Assembly (NCBI GenBank): GCA_041672845.1
Contig: JBAYYV010000003.1
Location: forward strand, 62,001-126,000
Length of the DNA: 64,000 nucleotides
Direction: 5' to 3'
Source: JBAYDV01 sp041672845
GTDB taxonomy: Bacteria > Bacteroidota > Bacteroidia > Bacteroidales > UBA932
Positions 1 to 8,358 of the stretch are shown piece after piece (position 1 is the stretch's first letter; each line of letters opens with the position of its first letter). The position numbers and the translations under genes were made by a program. The notes beneath the pieces are model-generated. The model worked only from the letters and a program-made list of their open reading frames with translations, did no database searches and had not been told where the DNA came from.

Positions 1-867
1 AACCTTATCGGTGGTCAGCCTTTCTCCATGAAGAATTATGAAGATGTACGTAAGGTAGCTGATAAATATGGTCTTAAAATCGTATTGGATGCTAGTTTAC
101 TGGAAGGAAATGCTTATTTAATCATTCGCAGAGAAAAAGAATATGTGAATAGTACTATGGCTGAAGTAGTTAAAAAAATGGCTTCATTATGTGATTTGTT
201 GTATTTCTCAGCTAGAAAACTTTCCTGTACTAGAGGTGCTGGTATTTGTCTTAATGATGAAGCTACTTATCTTCAAATGCAAATGTTAGTAGCTGTTTAT
301 GAAGGGTTCGTTACTTATGGTGGTATGTCTATGAAAGAAATGGAGGCTATGGTAACCGGCCTTTATGAAATGTTAGATATAGATACTGCTCGTCAAAATC
401 CTGATTTCATTAAATTCTTCATAGATGAAGCAGTAAAGAGAGGACTTCCTGTAGTCACTCCTGCTGGTGTCTTAGGTGGACATTTAGATGCTAAAAAATT
501 CTGTGATCATATTCCTCAAAAAGAACTTCAAGCAGCTGCCTTAGTAAGTGCTATATTTATTTGTTCTGGAGTTAGAGGTATGGAAGGGGGGTCGCTTTCT
601 GAAGTAGATTCTAAAGATCCTAATTATTTCGCTGATATGGAATTAGTTCGTCTTGCTTTTCCTAGAAGAGTGTTTACTTTGTCTCAGACATTATATGTAC
701 TAGATAGACTTGAATGGTTATATGATAACAGGAAATTAATCCATGGTATGAAATTCGTTGATGAACCTAATGTTCCAAGAAACTTTCGTTCAATGTGTAA
801 ACCAGTTGACGACTGGACTCATATACTAATTGCTAAATTTAAAAAAGATTTCGGCGATAGTCTATAA
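1..867 (+). CDS. tnaA: Tryptophanase-like beta-eliminating lyase, 3' part
   Basis: The frame is open from the first base, so the gene begins outside the window and only the last 288 residues are seen. The fragment looks like the PLP-dependent tryptophanase / tyrosine phenol-lyase family: it begins with NLIGGQPFSM (compare the family TNNTAGGQPVSM region), has the probable PLP lysine in SARK (Lys73 of the visible part), then YEGFVTYGGM, a GVRGMEGG segment and the ending motif RLAFPRRVFT. The enzyme would split tryptophan into indole, pyruvate and ammonia in the cytoplasm. It is clearly diverged: the stretch after the lysine reads LSCTRGAG rather than the usual DCLVNIGG, so substrate preference (Trp, Tyr or another amino acid) is uncertain. 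A strong terminator follows. Family assignment is firm; exact substrate is not. Confidence 0.85.
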   Translation, partial: NLIGGQPFSMKNYEDVRKVADKYGLKIVLDASLLEGNAYLIIRREKEYVNSTMAEVVKKMASLCDLLYFSARKLSCTRGAGICLNDEATYLQMQMLVAVYEGFVTYGGMSMKEMEAMVTGLYEMLDIDTARQNPDFIKFFIDEAVKRGLPVVTPAGVLGGHLDAKKFCDHIPQKELQAAALVSAIFICSGVRGMEGGSLSEVDSKDPNYFADMELVRLAFPRRVFTLSQTLYVLDRLEWLYDNRKLIHGMKFVDEPNVPRNFRSMCKPVDDWTHILIAKFKKDFGDSL

Positions 868-897
868 GAATTTTAATTTAGATAAATCAGATTAAAA

Positions 898-936
898 AAA
901 TAAAAGGCAACCATTAGGCTGCCTTTTATTTTTTTA
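898..936. terminator. Bidirectional intrinsic terminator
   Basis: An 8-bp stem AAAAGGCA (902-909) pairs with TGCCTTTT (920-927). It is flanked by an A-run on the left and a T-run on the right, so it can work on both strands, ending the tryptophanase-like gene and the V-ATPase operon that converge here. Confidence 0.85.
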
Positions 937-945
937 GATTAATTA

Positions 946-1398
946 TTAAAGTGCTAAAAAAGCTGATGCGAAGGCTAAAATAGCATAAAGTTCTGGGAAT
1001 ACAGCTAAGATCATTGTTCTACCGAATACGTCTTGTCCGTTTGATATTTCGTTAATACCATTAGCTACTAATTTAGCTTGTCTGATAGCTGAGTAATAAC
1101 CTACGATACCTGTGGCAAGTGCTGCAGCACACATAGCTAAACCTGCATTTAAAGATAAGGCTGTTTCCATTCCTTTTAGTTTATTAAGCATAAGAAAGAA
1201 TCCAGCGAATCCGTATAATCCTTGAGTAGATGGAAGAGCTGTTAAAATCATGGCAGAACCAAACATATCAGGATTCTTTTTTAATGCTGATACTGTGGCG
1301 TTACCGCCGATGGTTACTCCGATGGCTGATCCGATACATGCCATTGTTATCATGATGGCCATGCCTGTGTAGGCTAAAATTAAGGGTAATGTTTCCAT
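946..1398 (-). CDS. ntpK: V-type ATPase subunit K (proteolipid, rotor ring)
   Basis: This 150-residue protein is the membrane rotor-ring subunit of the V-type ATPase, with four membrane helices made of two repeated hairpins. The ion-binding carboxylate is Glu136 in FPELYA of the last helix. The first hairpin has ALPSTQG, giving Leu55, Thr58 and Gln59, and Gln107 sits in SAIRQAK. This set matches the Na+ ligands known from Enterococcus hirae NtpK (Leu61, Thr64, Gln65, Gln110, Glu139), so Na+ rather than H+ is the likely coupling ion (inference). It is the last gene of the operon, 65 bp after subunit I, and is followed by the bidirectional terminator. Confidence 0.95.
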   Translation of the reverse strand: METLPLILAYTGMAIMITMACIGSAIGVTIGGNATVSALKKNPDMFGSAMILTALPSTQGLYGFAGFFLMLNKLKGMETALSLNAGLAMCAAALATGIVGYYSAIRQAKLVANGINEISNGQDVFGRTMILAVFPELYAILAFASAFLAL

Positions 1399-1463
1399 AA
1401 TGAAATTAATTATTTGTTTATTATTTTGTTATTCGTTTAATTATTATTTACAGTTAGTTTATA

Positions 1464-3269
1464 TTATTCACTGACTGTTACTTTTTTTCTGAAAGGATGG
1501 AAGGCACGGCCTCCTCCTGCAAATTCTGCATTTTTGTAAAATTCTACGAAGGTTAACCTCATAGGATGTACGAAAGCCCCAAGTGATGATATGGCTAATA
1601 CAAATGTATGTCCTATAATTAGCATAAGTACGGCTAAGAACCAGCCTAAGTAAGGAATTCCTGACATTTGTATAGCGACAGAATCCACTACTAAACCTAA
1701 TATAGCTCCAGAAGTACCTAGCCCAAATAATCTTATATAAGATAATACGTCTCCGAATATTCCTGTTATATCATATAATGAAGCTATTCCTTTAATAGGT
1801 CTCATCCAGAATTTCTTATCTGGTTTACTGCAGCATATGATTAGAGCTATACCTCCCCATATTAATATTTTATTAACTAAATCTGGGAAATATTGTTTTT
1901 CTGCCATACTTCCTGCATACATAAATGTAAAAACTATTATTAACATTATCCAACCGATATTGGTAAGAGCATGATCCCAGTTTCTTTTCTTTAAGCAGTC
2001 TATTATATTTATTAATCTACCAAATATGATGTGGACGATACCAAATAGGATACCGAACCAGAATAATTGCATATCAGATAAGAATAATTTAGATATTCGA
2101 TCAGGGAAGCTAAACAATTCATATATTTTAGTACCGAAGAATCCTCCACTTAAAGCAGGTATTATTATAGTACCTATACCTAGATACATGACTAATTTGC
2201 CATATTCTTTCATCTTAGGTAATTTCCACATCATGAATAGTCCTATTAATAATAATACAAGACCGTAACCCATATCTCCTAAACAGAAGCCGAAGAACAG
2301 CATATAGAAAGGAGCGAAGTATGGAGTCAAGTCTGGCTCATTATATTTAGGAAGCATATATAAATCTCCAATAGCCTCGAAAGGTTTGGTGAATATATTA
2401 TTCTTGAGTTTAATAGGAGGATTATCTTCTATTTTCGCTGCATCTTTAATGAAGTAAACATCAGAATTTTCTAGAAATTCTAATATTTTTTCATCTTCAG
2501 AAGTAGGAGCGAAACTTTCTAGTACAGCTATAGAATCTTCTCCAGAAGTAACTGTAGAAATTTTAGCGAAGTAGTAATCTAAATCATTATTAGTACTGTC
2601 GTACAATTCTGTTATTCTTGGTAGAAATTCAGGAATATAAATCACTTTCCTTTCTAAGAAATCTAATCTATTAGTTAGATCTTTTATCTCAGCTGTTAAT
2701 TCACTTACTGAACGTTCAGGTAATTTGGCTTCTTGAAGAGAAAATTTAAAATCCTGGTCTTTAGATAATATAACGAAATAAGTTCGTGGATTATCTTTAG
2801 CACTTAATATTTGTAGGATATTTTCATTTTCCCAATTTGTATCGAATTTTTTGGCTGCAGTAACATAGAAATAAAGTCTATATCCTAATTCTTCTAGTTT
2901 AGTTATATCAGATTTATTAAAATCACCCCAAGATATAGCATCTGACAAATCTCTTTTTCTCTGTGCGAGAAGATCTGTTAGAGTTTTTCTTTCAGTTAAA
3001 ATATTATTTATAACATCTAATATATTCTCTTCATTTTCAATCTCAAATTTTAAAGCTTTTTTTTCAGATTTTACTTTGGCGACATTTTTAATATCTCTTA
3101 TAAGTTTTTTATATTTATTAGAAATAGCCATAAGTGCTTTAGAATGTTCATCCATAGCACGAGTAGATCTTGTGATATCTATCATGCCGAAATCCCTAAG
3201 TTTATCAAGGAATGGTTCTAGTTCGCTATTAACAAGAACTAGGGAGTATTTGGTCATTTTGTTAATCAT
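1464..3269 (-). CDS. ntpI: V-type ATPase subunit I (stator membrane subunit)
   Basis: This 601-residue protein has the two-part build of subunit I (a-type): a soluble N-terminal half with coiled-coil-like stretches, where peripheral stalks attach, and a C-terminal half from about residue 320 with seven or eight hydrophobic helices. PYFAPFYMLFFGFCLGDMGY begins the membrane part, and the later SYIRLFGLGTSG segment contains the conserved arginine expected opposite the rotor carboxylate. The start overlaps the stop of subunit D in an ATGA arrangement, which indicates translational coupling. The family role is to form the ion half-channels next to the K ring. Confidence 0.95.
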   Translation of the reverse strand: MINKMTKYSLVLVNSELEPFLDKLRDFGMIDITRSTRAMDEHSKALMAISNKYKKLIRDIKNVAKVKSEKKALKFEIENEENILDVINNILTERKTLTDLLAQRKRDLSDAISWGDFNKSDITKLEELGYRLYFYVTAAKKFDTNWENENILQILSAKDNPRTYFVILSKDQDFKFSLQEAKLPERSVSELTAEIKDLTNRLDFLERKVIYIPEFLPRITELYDSTNNDLDYYFAKISTVTSGEDSIAVLESFAPTSEDEKILEFLENSDVYFIKDAAKIEDNPPIKLKNNIFTKPFEAIGDLYMLPKYNEPDLTPYFAPFYMLFFGFCLGDMGYGLVLLLIGLFMMWKLPKMKEYGKLVMYLGIGTIIIPALSGGFFGTKIYELFSFPDRISKLFLSDMQLFWFGILFGIVHIIFGRLINIIDCLKKRNWDHALTNIGWIMLIIVFTFMYAGSMAEKQYFPDLVNKILIWGGIALIICCSKPDKKFWMRPIKGIASLYDITGIFGDVLSYIRLFGLGTSGAILGLVVDSVAIQMSGIPYLGWFLAVLMLIIGHTFVLAISSLGAFVHPMRLTFVEFYKNAEFAGGGRAFHPFRKKVTVSE

Positions 3270-3868
3270 GCTTCTTCCTCCTCTTTATCATGTCTAGCTT
3301 TTACTATCTTTTGAGCAGCTTTTGATAAATTTTCTTCATCTTCCATATAGCGTTTGATCTTTAATATCGCATCTTTATATCCAGGAATCTGTACTTTTTC
3401 GTACAAATTTACTTTTTGAGTGGTTTTTTTTCTAGAATAGTCAAGAAGTCGGCTTCTTTCTGAATATACTTCAGATTCGATACCTAATCTTGCTAAATTT
3501 TGAAGAATACCTATACCTTGTGAATACCAAAGAGGTTTAGCGAAAAGATTAAATTCTTTTACTTCATAATGAATCTCTTTTAGCTCAGGTACTTTAATAC
3601 CTGCGAATTTGACTATTTCTAAATCTACATCTGTGATGCGAATTAATCCACTTTCAAATTCATTCCATAAACCAGCGAGATAATTATATTCTTGAAGTGA
3701 AGAAGATAGCTGTTCCAAAAGAGCTTCAGAATGCTGCTTAGCCTTTTTAACTTCAATACGAAGAGCGGATTCTTTGTTCTGAAGGGTAGGTAAAGTATTC
3801 GTACGAACTTTCAATTGCTTGTTAAGCTCGTTTAATGAAGTCTTATTATATTGGAATTTTATAGCCAT
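3266..3868 (-). CDS. ntpD: V-type ATPase subunit D (central rotor shaft)
   Basis: The 200-residue protein is rich in Lys, Glu and Leu with long helical stretches at both ends, as expected for subunit D, the antiparallel coiled-coil shaft turning inside the A3B3 head. The opening FQYNKTSLNELNKQL and the closing basic helix (KIVKARHDKEEEEA) resemble bacterial D subunits. The gene lies 7 bp after subunit B and overlaps subunit I by 4 bp. Identification rests mainly on operon position and overall pattern, because D subunits have few invariant motifs. Confidence 0.9.
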   Translation of the reverse strand: MAIKFQYNKTSLNELNKQLKVRTNTLPTLQNKESALRIEVKKAKQHSEALLEQLSSSLQEYNYLAGLWNEFESGLIRITDVDLEIVKFAGIKVPELKEIHYEVKEFNLFAKPLWYSQGIGILQNLARLGIESEVYSERSRLLDYSRKKTTQKVNLYEKVQIPGYKDAILKIKRYMEDEENLSKAAQKIVKARHDKEEEEA

Positions 3869-3875
3869 CTTTTAT

Positions 3876-5246
3876 TTATTTAGTAGCTTCATTAGGGGCA
3901 TCAGCCTTAGCTTCAGCTTGTTTCTTAGGTTCTTTCCAATACTTATCTATAAATTTCTGTTTTAATCCTGTCTCAGCTTGTGAGAAATATTTTCCGAATA
4001 ATTCCCAACCAGTATCTAACATCTCATCGATTGGAATATTTACATCGATAGCTAAAAGTCTATTTGAATAGTCTTTAGCATATTTAAGACAACGTAAGTC
4101 ATAATCACTTAAATCAAACCCATTTTCAAGTTTGGTTTTAGCATTAGCAGCATCAGCGTACAAACGTATGGCTGTATTCATTACTTGATTATGATCTTCT
4201 CTAGTTTTCTTACCGATAACATTTTGTTTCAGTCGAGATAGAGAACGGAATGGGTCGATAATTACTTTACCAGTATCTGTATCAGTACGTAAGAATAACT
4301 GACCTTCAGTGATATAACCTGTATTATCAGGAATAGCGTGAGTAATATCTCCATCATTAAGTGTAGTTACAGCGATAATGGTAATAGAACCACCATCTGG
4401 TAATTGTACAGCTTTTTCATAAATCTTAGCTAAGTCAGAATAAAGTGAACCTGGCATAGAATCTTTAGATGGAATTTGATCCATACGATTACTTACGATA
4501 GATAAAGCATCAGCATATAAAGTCATATCTGTCAATAATACTAACACTTTTTCATTTTTATCTACTGCGAAATATTCAGCAGCTGTAAGTGCCATATCTG
4601 GAATCAAAAGTCTTTCTACTGGTGGCTGTTCGGTCGTATTAATAAATGAAATAATCTTATCCAGAGCACCAGCATTTTCGAAAAGCTGTTTGAAATATAA
4701 GTAATCATCATTAGATAATCCCATACCTCCTAAGATAATCTTGTCTACATCAGCTCTCAGTGCTACTTGAGCCATAACTTGGTTATAAGGCTGATCTGAG
4801 TTAGCGAAAAATGGAATTTTCTGTCCTGATACGATGGTATTATTTAAATCGATACCTGCTATACCAGTAGGAATAATTTCTGATGGTTGTTTTCTTTTAT
4901 AAGGATTTACTGATGGCCCTCCGATTTCTCTTCTTTCACCTTCTACTTTAGGTCCATTATCAATAGGTTCTCCATAAGCATTAAAAAATCTTCCAGAAAG
5001 TTCTTCACTAACATTTAATGAAGGTGCTTCACCTATGAAAACTACTTCTGCATTAGTGGGAATAGCTTCTGTACCTTTGAAAACCTGAAGTGTAATAATA
5101 TTACCTTTTATTTTTACTACCTGAGCAAGACGACCATCTACGTAGGCAAGTTCATCATTTTTTACGCCTTGAGCTCGCAGTGAAATAGTAGCTTTGGTAA
5201 TAGCTTCTAGTTTCGTGTATATTTTCTGAAATGCTTTAGTCGACAT
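3876..5246 (-). CDS. ntpB: V-type ATPase subunit B (non-catalytic)
   Basis: A 456-residue subunit B, the regulatory partner of A in the hexameric head. It shows the family hallmarks SGRFFNAYGEPIDNGP, RKQPSEIIPTGIAGIDLNNT and SMPGSLYSDLAKIYEKA. As usual for B subunits the P-loop is degenerate (GQKIPFFANS instead of a Walker A). The start lies 11 bp inside the end of the A gene, so the two should be translationally coupled. The C-terminal tail is Lys/Ala-rich and slightly extended. Confidence 0.97.
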   Translation of the reverse strand: MSTKAFQKIYTKLEAITKATISLRAQGVKNDELAYVDGRLAQVVKIKGNIITLQVFKGTEAIPTNAEVVFIGEAPSLNVSEELSGRFFNAYGEPIDNGPKVEGERREIGGPSVNPYKRKQPSEIIPTGIAGIDLNNTIVSGQKIPFFANSDQPYNQVMAQVALRADVDKIILGGMGLSNDDYLYFKQLFENAGALDKIISFINTTEQPPVERLLIPDMALTAAEYFAVDKNEKVLVLLTDMTLYADALSIVSNRMDQIPSKDSMPGSLYSDLAKIYEKAVQLPDGGSITIIAVTTLNDGDITHAIPDNTGYITEGQLFLRTDTDTGKVIIDPFRSLSRLKQNVIGKKTREDHNQVMNTAIRLYADAANAKTKLENGFDLSDYDLRCLKYAKDYSNRLLAIDVNIPIDEMLDTGWELFGKYFSQAETGLKQKFIDKYWKEPKKQAEAKADAPNEATK

Positions 5247-6987
5247 GGTTTATAATTTTATTTATTTTTTCTAAATAAGTATTGAATTCTTTACTTTCAA
5301 ATTTTGAATAATTCATTTGTTTAAAAATATTAATGACATTTTTATAGAATAAAGAACAATCTTCAAATGTTTCAAATTCTTTTTTCATATCACATACTTC
5401 TAACACTTTTAGTAACATAAATTTCTGTCTCGGAATAGGAGTAGAAGCATCTATGTCATCGAATGCATCTTGTTGTAAGATGACAAAATCTATTAATTCT
5501 GATTTCCAGTAATTTTCATGATATAAAATAGGTACGCCATCATCACCTAAAATGTTAATTTGTTCGTAAGCTTCTTTACCTCTTAAAGTAATAGTTTTAG
5601 CTTTAGTAATACTTTCGGTCCAATGAGAGTCTATTTTTTCATTTAAGTAAGTTTGAATTTCAGGATATTCCAGATATTTAGAATAAGAATCTATAGGGTC
5701 GACAGCAGGATATCTTTTAGAGTCTGCGCGCTGCTGCGACAATGCGTAAAAGCATCTAGCAGCTTTCTTAGTAGATTCAGTCACAGGTTCTTTTAAGTTA
5801 CCACCCGCAGGAGATACAGTACCTATGAAGGTAACAGCACCAGTTTTTCCATTATTTAAAACTACCATACCAGCGCGAGCATAGAAACTGGAAATAATAG
5901 CAGATAAGTCTACGGGAAAAGCGTCAGCACCTGGTAATTCTTCCATCCGGTTAGACATTTCACGAAGAGCTTGTGCCCATCTAGAAGTCGAGTCAGCAAG
6001 TAATAAAGCTGTAAGTCCCATAGCTCTGTAATATTCGCAAAGAGTCATGGCTGTATATACAGAAGCTTCACGAGCAGCTACTGGCATATTAGAAGTATTA
6101 CAAACAATAATAGTTCTTTCCATAAGGGATCTACCGCTACGAGGATCTATAAGTCTAGGGAACTCAGTGAAGATCTCCACTACCTCATTAGCTCTTTCAC
6201 CACAAGCTGCATTTACGATAACATCAGCATCACCTTGTTTAGCAATGGAATGCTGTAAAACAGTTTTACCACACCCGAAAGGTCCAGGTATGAAACCAGT
6301 ACCACCGACAGCTATAGGATTTAAGGTATCGATACATCTAACACCTGTCTCCATAATCTTATTTGGTCTTGGTTTTTCTTTATAACATTTTATAGGAACT
6401 TTAACTGGCCATTTTTGAATCATGGTAACTTTTACATCTTCTCCCTTCTCGTTGGTTAAAACTGCAATAGTGTCATTTATATTATATTCACCAGCTTCAG
6501 TTATAGATTTAACTGTATAAGTTCCTTTGAAACTAAATGGAACCATAATTTTATGAGGTAACCAGCCTTCTTTAACTTCTCCTAGCCAGTCTGCTGCTAT
6601 TACATTATCTCCGATTTTAGCTTCAGGAATAAATTCCCAAAGTTTAGTATCATTTAATGCTGCTGTATATTCTCCTTTTTTTAAGAATACACTTTCCATA
6701 GTAGCTAAATTGTTCTGTAAACCATCGAAGTTAGAAGAAAGAAGTCCAGGTCCTAATGTTATTTCTAACATATGTCCTTCAAATTCCACTTTATCTCCAG
6801 TTTTCATCCCTCGAGTACTTTCGAATACTTGGACGAAAGCGTCTTCCTTGGTTACTTTAATTACCTCAGCCATTAATGCTATCCCACCCACATTTATGTG
6901 GCAGATTTCATTTTGAGCACAAGGACCATCGACTCGGACGGTAACCAAGTTCGAAATGATACCCGTAACTTTTCCTGTGGTTTTCAT
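5236..6987 (-). CDS. ntpA: V-type ATPase subunit A (catalytic ATPase)
   Basis: A 583-residue catalytic subunit. Domains in order are an N-terminal beta barrel (about 1-70), the non-homologous insertion typical of A subunits (about 110-190, with FIPEAKIGDNV and WPVK), the nucleotide-binding domain with Walker A GPFGCGKT at 235-242, the GERANEVVE catalytic-glutamate loop, and LLADSTSRWAQALREMSNR. It hydrolyses or makes ATP at the A/B interfaces. The start codon shares one base with the stop of the DUF2764 gene (TAATG). The length is normal for the family (about 580-590). Confidence 0.97.
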   Translation of the reverse strand: MKTTGKVTGIISNLVTVRVDGPCAQNEICHINVGGIALMAEVIKVTKEDAFVQVFESTRGMKTGDKVEFEGHMLEITLGPGLLSSNFDGLQNNLATMESVFLKKGEYTAALNDTKLWEFIPEAKIGDNVIAADWLGEVKEGWLPHKIMVPFSFKGTYTVKSITEAGEYNINDTIAVLTNEKGEDVKVTMIQKWPVKVPIKCYKEKPRPNKIMETGVRCIDTLNPIAVGGTGFIPGPFGCGKTVLQHSIAKQGDADVIVNAACGERANEVVEIFTEFPRLIDPRSGRSLMERTIIVCNTSNMPVAAREASVYTAMTLCEYYRAMGLTALLLADSTSRWAQALREMSNRMEELPGADAFPVDLSAIISSFYARAGMVVLNNGKTGAVTFIGTVSPAGGNLKEPVTESTKKAARCFYALSQQRADSKRYPAVDPIDSYSKYLEYPEIQTYLNEKIDSHWTESITKAKTITLRGKEAYEQINILGDDGVPILYHENYWKSELIDFVILQQDAFDDIDASTPIPRQKFMLLKVLEVCDMKKEFETFEDCSLFYKNVINIFKQMNYSKFESKEFNTYLEKINKIINHVD

Positions 6988-7589
6988 TATTTCTTATTTT
7001 GTTTATTATTTATTCCTTTATATGTACCTCGTACTTCTTGTACAAGTCTTTCAAAGAGTCGTGCACCTTCTTCTTTATCCATACGACTCCAACGATCTAC
7101 TAATTTAGCTTTAGCTAGAAAAGCAAGAACCACATTCATATTGAAATATTCAAAAGTAACTATATCGGAAATTTTTTTCCATTTTAAATTATCTAGTTTT
7201 CTTTCTCTATCTATGATATTAGAAATAGAAAAAATAGTTTTAATTTCTTGATATTCCTCAAATTCTGTATCTATCGGATCGATAGTGTAGAGGCTTGCAT
7301 CTTTTGATTCTTTTTTAGCAATTAGAATAGAAAGAGTATTTCTAATATTTTTATCGAAAGTTAAATAATCCCGAATGAAAGTATTCGTGGATTTAGCTAC
7401 TCTATCATAATATGTATGGCAGAGATTTTCTTCGACAAAATTAAATTCAAACCAATCTACTAATCGTCGATCAGTTTTAGATAATTCTTGGACAATATTA
7501 TTCCTAAAATCATCATAATGAAATTCAGCAGAATCGAAATCTGCTGTAAGTTCTGGTAGCCCTGTAATAATATAATAATAGTTATCCAT
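6987..7589 (-). CDS. DUF2764-type V-ATPase operon protein
   Basis: A 200-residue acidic, mostly helical protein starting MDNYYYIITGLPEL. Proteins of this kind (DUF2764) occur in V-ATPase operons of Bacteroidota between the E and A genes. The operon has no recognisable subunit C, so this protein may take the place of the C/d-type subunit that joins the central stalk to the membrane ring; that is inference from position. The stop overlaps the ntpA start by one base and the gene lies 12 bp after ntpE. No signal peptide or membrane segment is seen. Confidence 0.8.
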   Translation of the reverse strand: MDNYYYIITGLPELTADFDSAEFHYDDFRNNIVQELSKTDRRLVDWFEFNFVEENLCHTYYDRVAKSTNTFIRDYLTFDKNIRNTLSILIAKKESKDASLYTIDPIDTEFEEYQEIKTIFSISNIIDRERKLDNLKWKKISDIVTFEYFNMNVVLAFLAKAKLVDRWSRMDKEEGARLFERLVQEVRGTYKGINNKQNKK

Positions 7590-7601
7590 AAATAATTATA
7601 A

Positions 7602-8213
7602 TTATCCGAATAACAATTTTCTAGTATTAGGTCTCAAATATTCAGCAAATAGAGCTTCGAAATCTTCAGAAGTAAAATTAAGCATATAACCTTGATTTGC
7701 TGGACCTATTTTAAATCCATTAGTTATGTTTTTACTATATTTAATTTCAAGACCTTTATTCAGAGTATCGATAACTTTATTATTTATGAGTTTCTGAAAA
7801 TCATCTTTCATATTTTCAGGAAGTAGAAGATTAAGAGAAATGTTATCTTCATTATTTGGTTCAAATTTTTCAATTAAAGTATTGATTAATTTAGATAAAA
7901 AATCCGTATCTAACATATTAGCTTTAATAGGATCTTGAATAGCTTTAGCTATGATTAAACTCTCTATTTGTTGCTTAACAGAAGAGATGGTTTGTGTAGT
8001 AGCCATTACAGTATCCTTGCTAGTTTTTGTCTTTAATTCTTCAGCCTCTTTTTTGGCTGACGCCAATATGGTTTTAGCTTTTTCAGTGGCTTCAGATATG
8101 ATAGTATTTGCTTCTTTTTTAGCACTTAACTTCATTTCTTCAGCTTCCTTTTTTCCTTTAGACAAACCTTCGGAGTACAGTTTGTTAGTTAATTCTTGCA
8201 GTTTGTTTTGCAT
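7602..8213 (-). CDS. ntpE: V-type ATPase subunit E (peripheral stalk)
   Basis: First gene of the V-ATPase operon. I start it at MQNKLQELTNKLY (203 residues); a longer frame back to 8270 would add 19 hydrophobic residues and overlap the likely promoter, so it is less likely. The N-terminal 90 residues are a long Lys/Glu/Ala helix (EEMKLSAKKEANTII, EATEKAKTILASAKK) typical of the E-subunit stalk, followed by a globular C-terminal part. The family role is to tie the A3B3 head to subunit I. No separate G subunit is seen, so what pairs with E is unclear. Confidence 0.85.
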   Translation of the reverse strand: MQNKLQELTNKLYSEGLSKGKKEAEEMKLSAKKEANTIISEATEKAKTILASAKKEAEELKTKTSKDTVMATTQTISSVKQQIESLIIAKAIQDPIKANMLDTDFLSKLINTLIEKFEPNNEDNISLNLLLPENMKDDFQKLINNKVIDTLNKGLEIKYSKNITNGFKIGPANQGYMLNFTSEDFEALFAEYLRPNTRKLLFG

Positions 8214-8240
8214 AAGTTTTATTTTAATAATAAAGTCAGT

Positions 8241-8271
8241 CAAAGATAAGATTTTCTGAATAAATATCAAA
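8241..8271 (-). promoter_or_regulatory. Bacteroides-type promoter of the V-ATPase operon
   Basis: On the minus strand TTTG (8268-8271 on the plus strand as CAAA) is followed after exactly 19 bases by TATCTTTG (8241-8248), matching the Bacteroides -33 TTTG / -7 TAnnTTTG consensus and spacing. It lies about 28 bp before the chosen ntpE start. Confidence 0.8.
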
Positions 8272-8284
8272 CTTCTAAACGCAT

Positions 8285-8317
8285 AAAAGAAGTCGGATTT
8301 TAATCCGACTTCTTTTT
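8285..8317. terminator. Bidirectional intrinsic terminator between operons
   Basis: A perfect 15-bp inverted repeat, AAAAGAAGTCGGATT (8285-8299) and AATCCGACTTCTTTT (8302-8316), with a 2-base gap. It ends the decarboxylase operon on the minus strand just before the V-ATPase promoter. Confidence 0.9.
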
Positions 8318-8358
8318 AAATACGATATAAAATCGATATGTAATAAATCTTAAAATCT

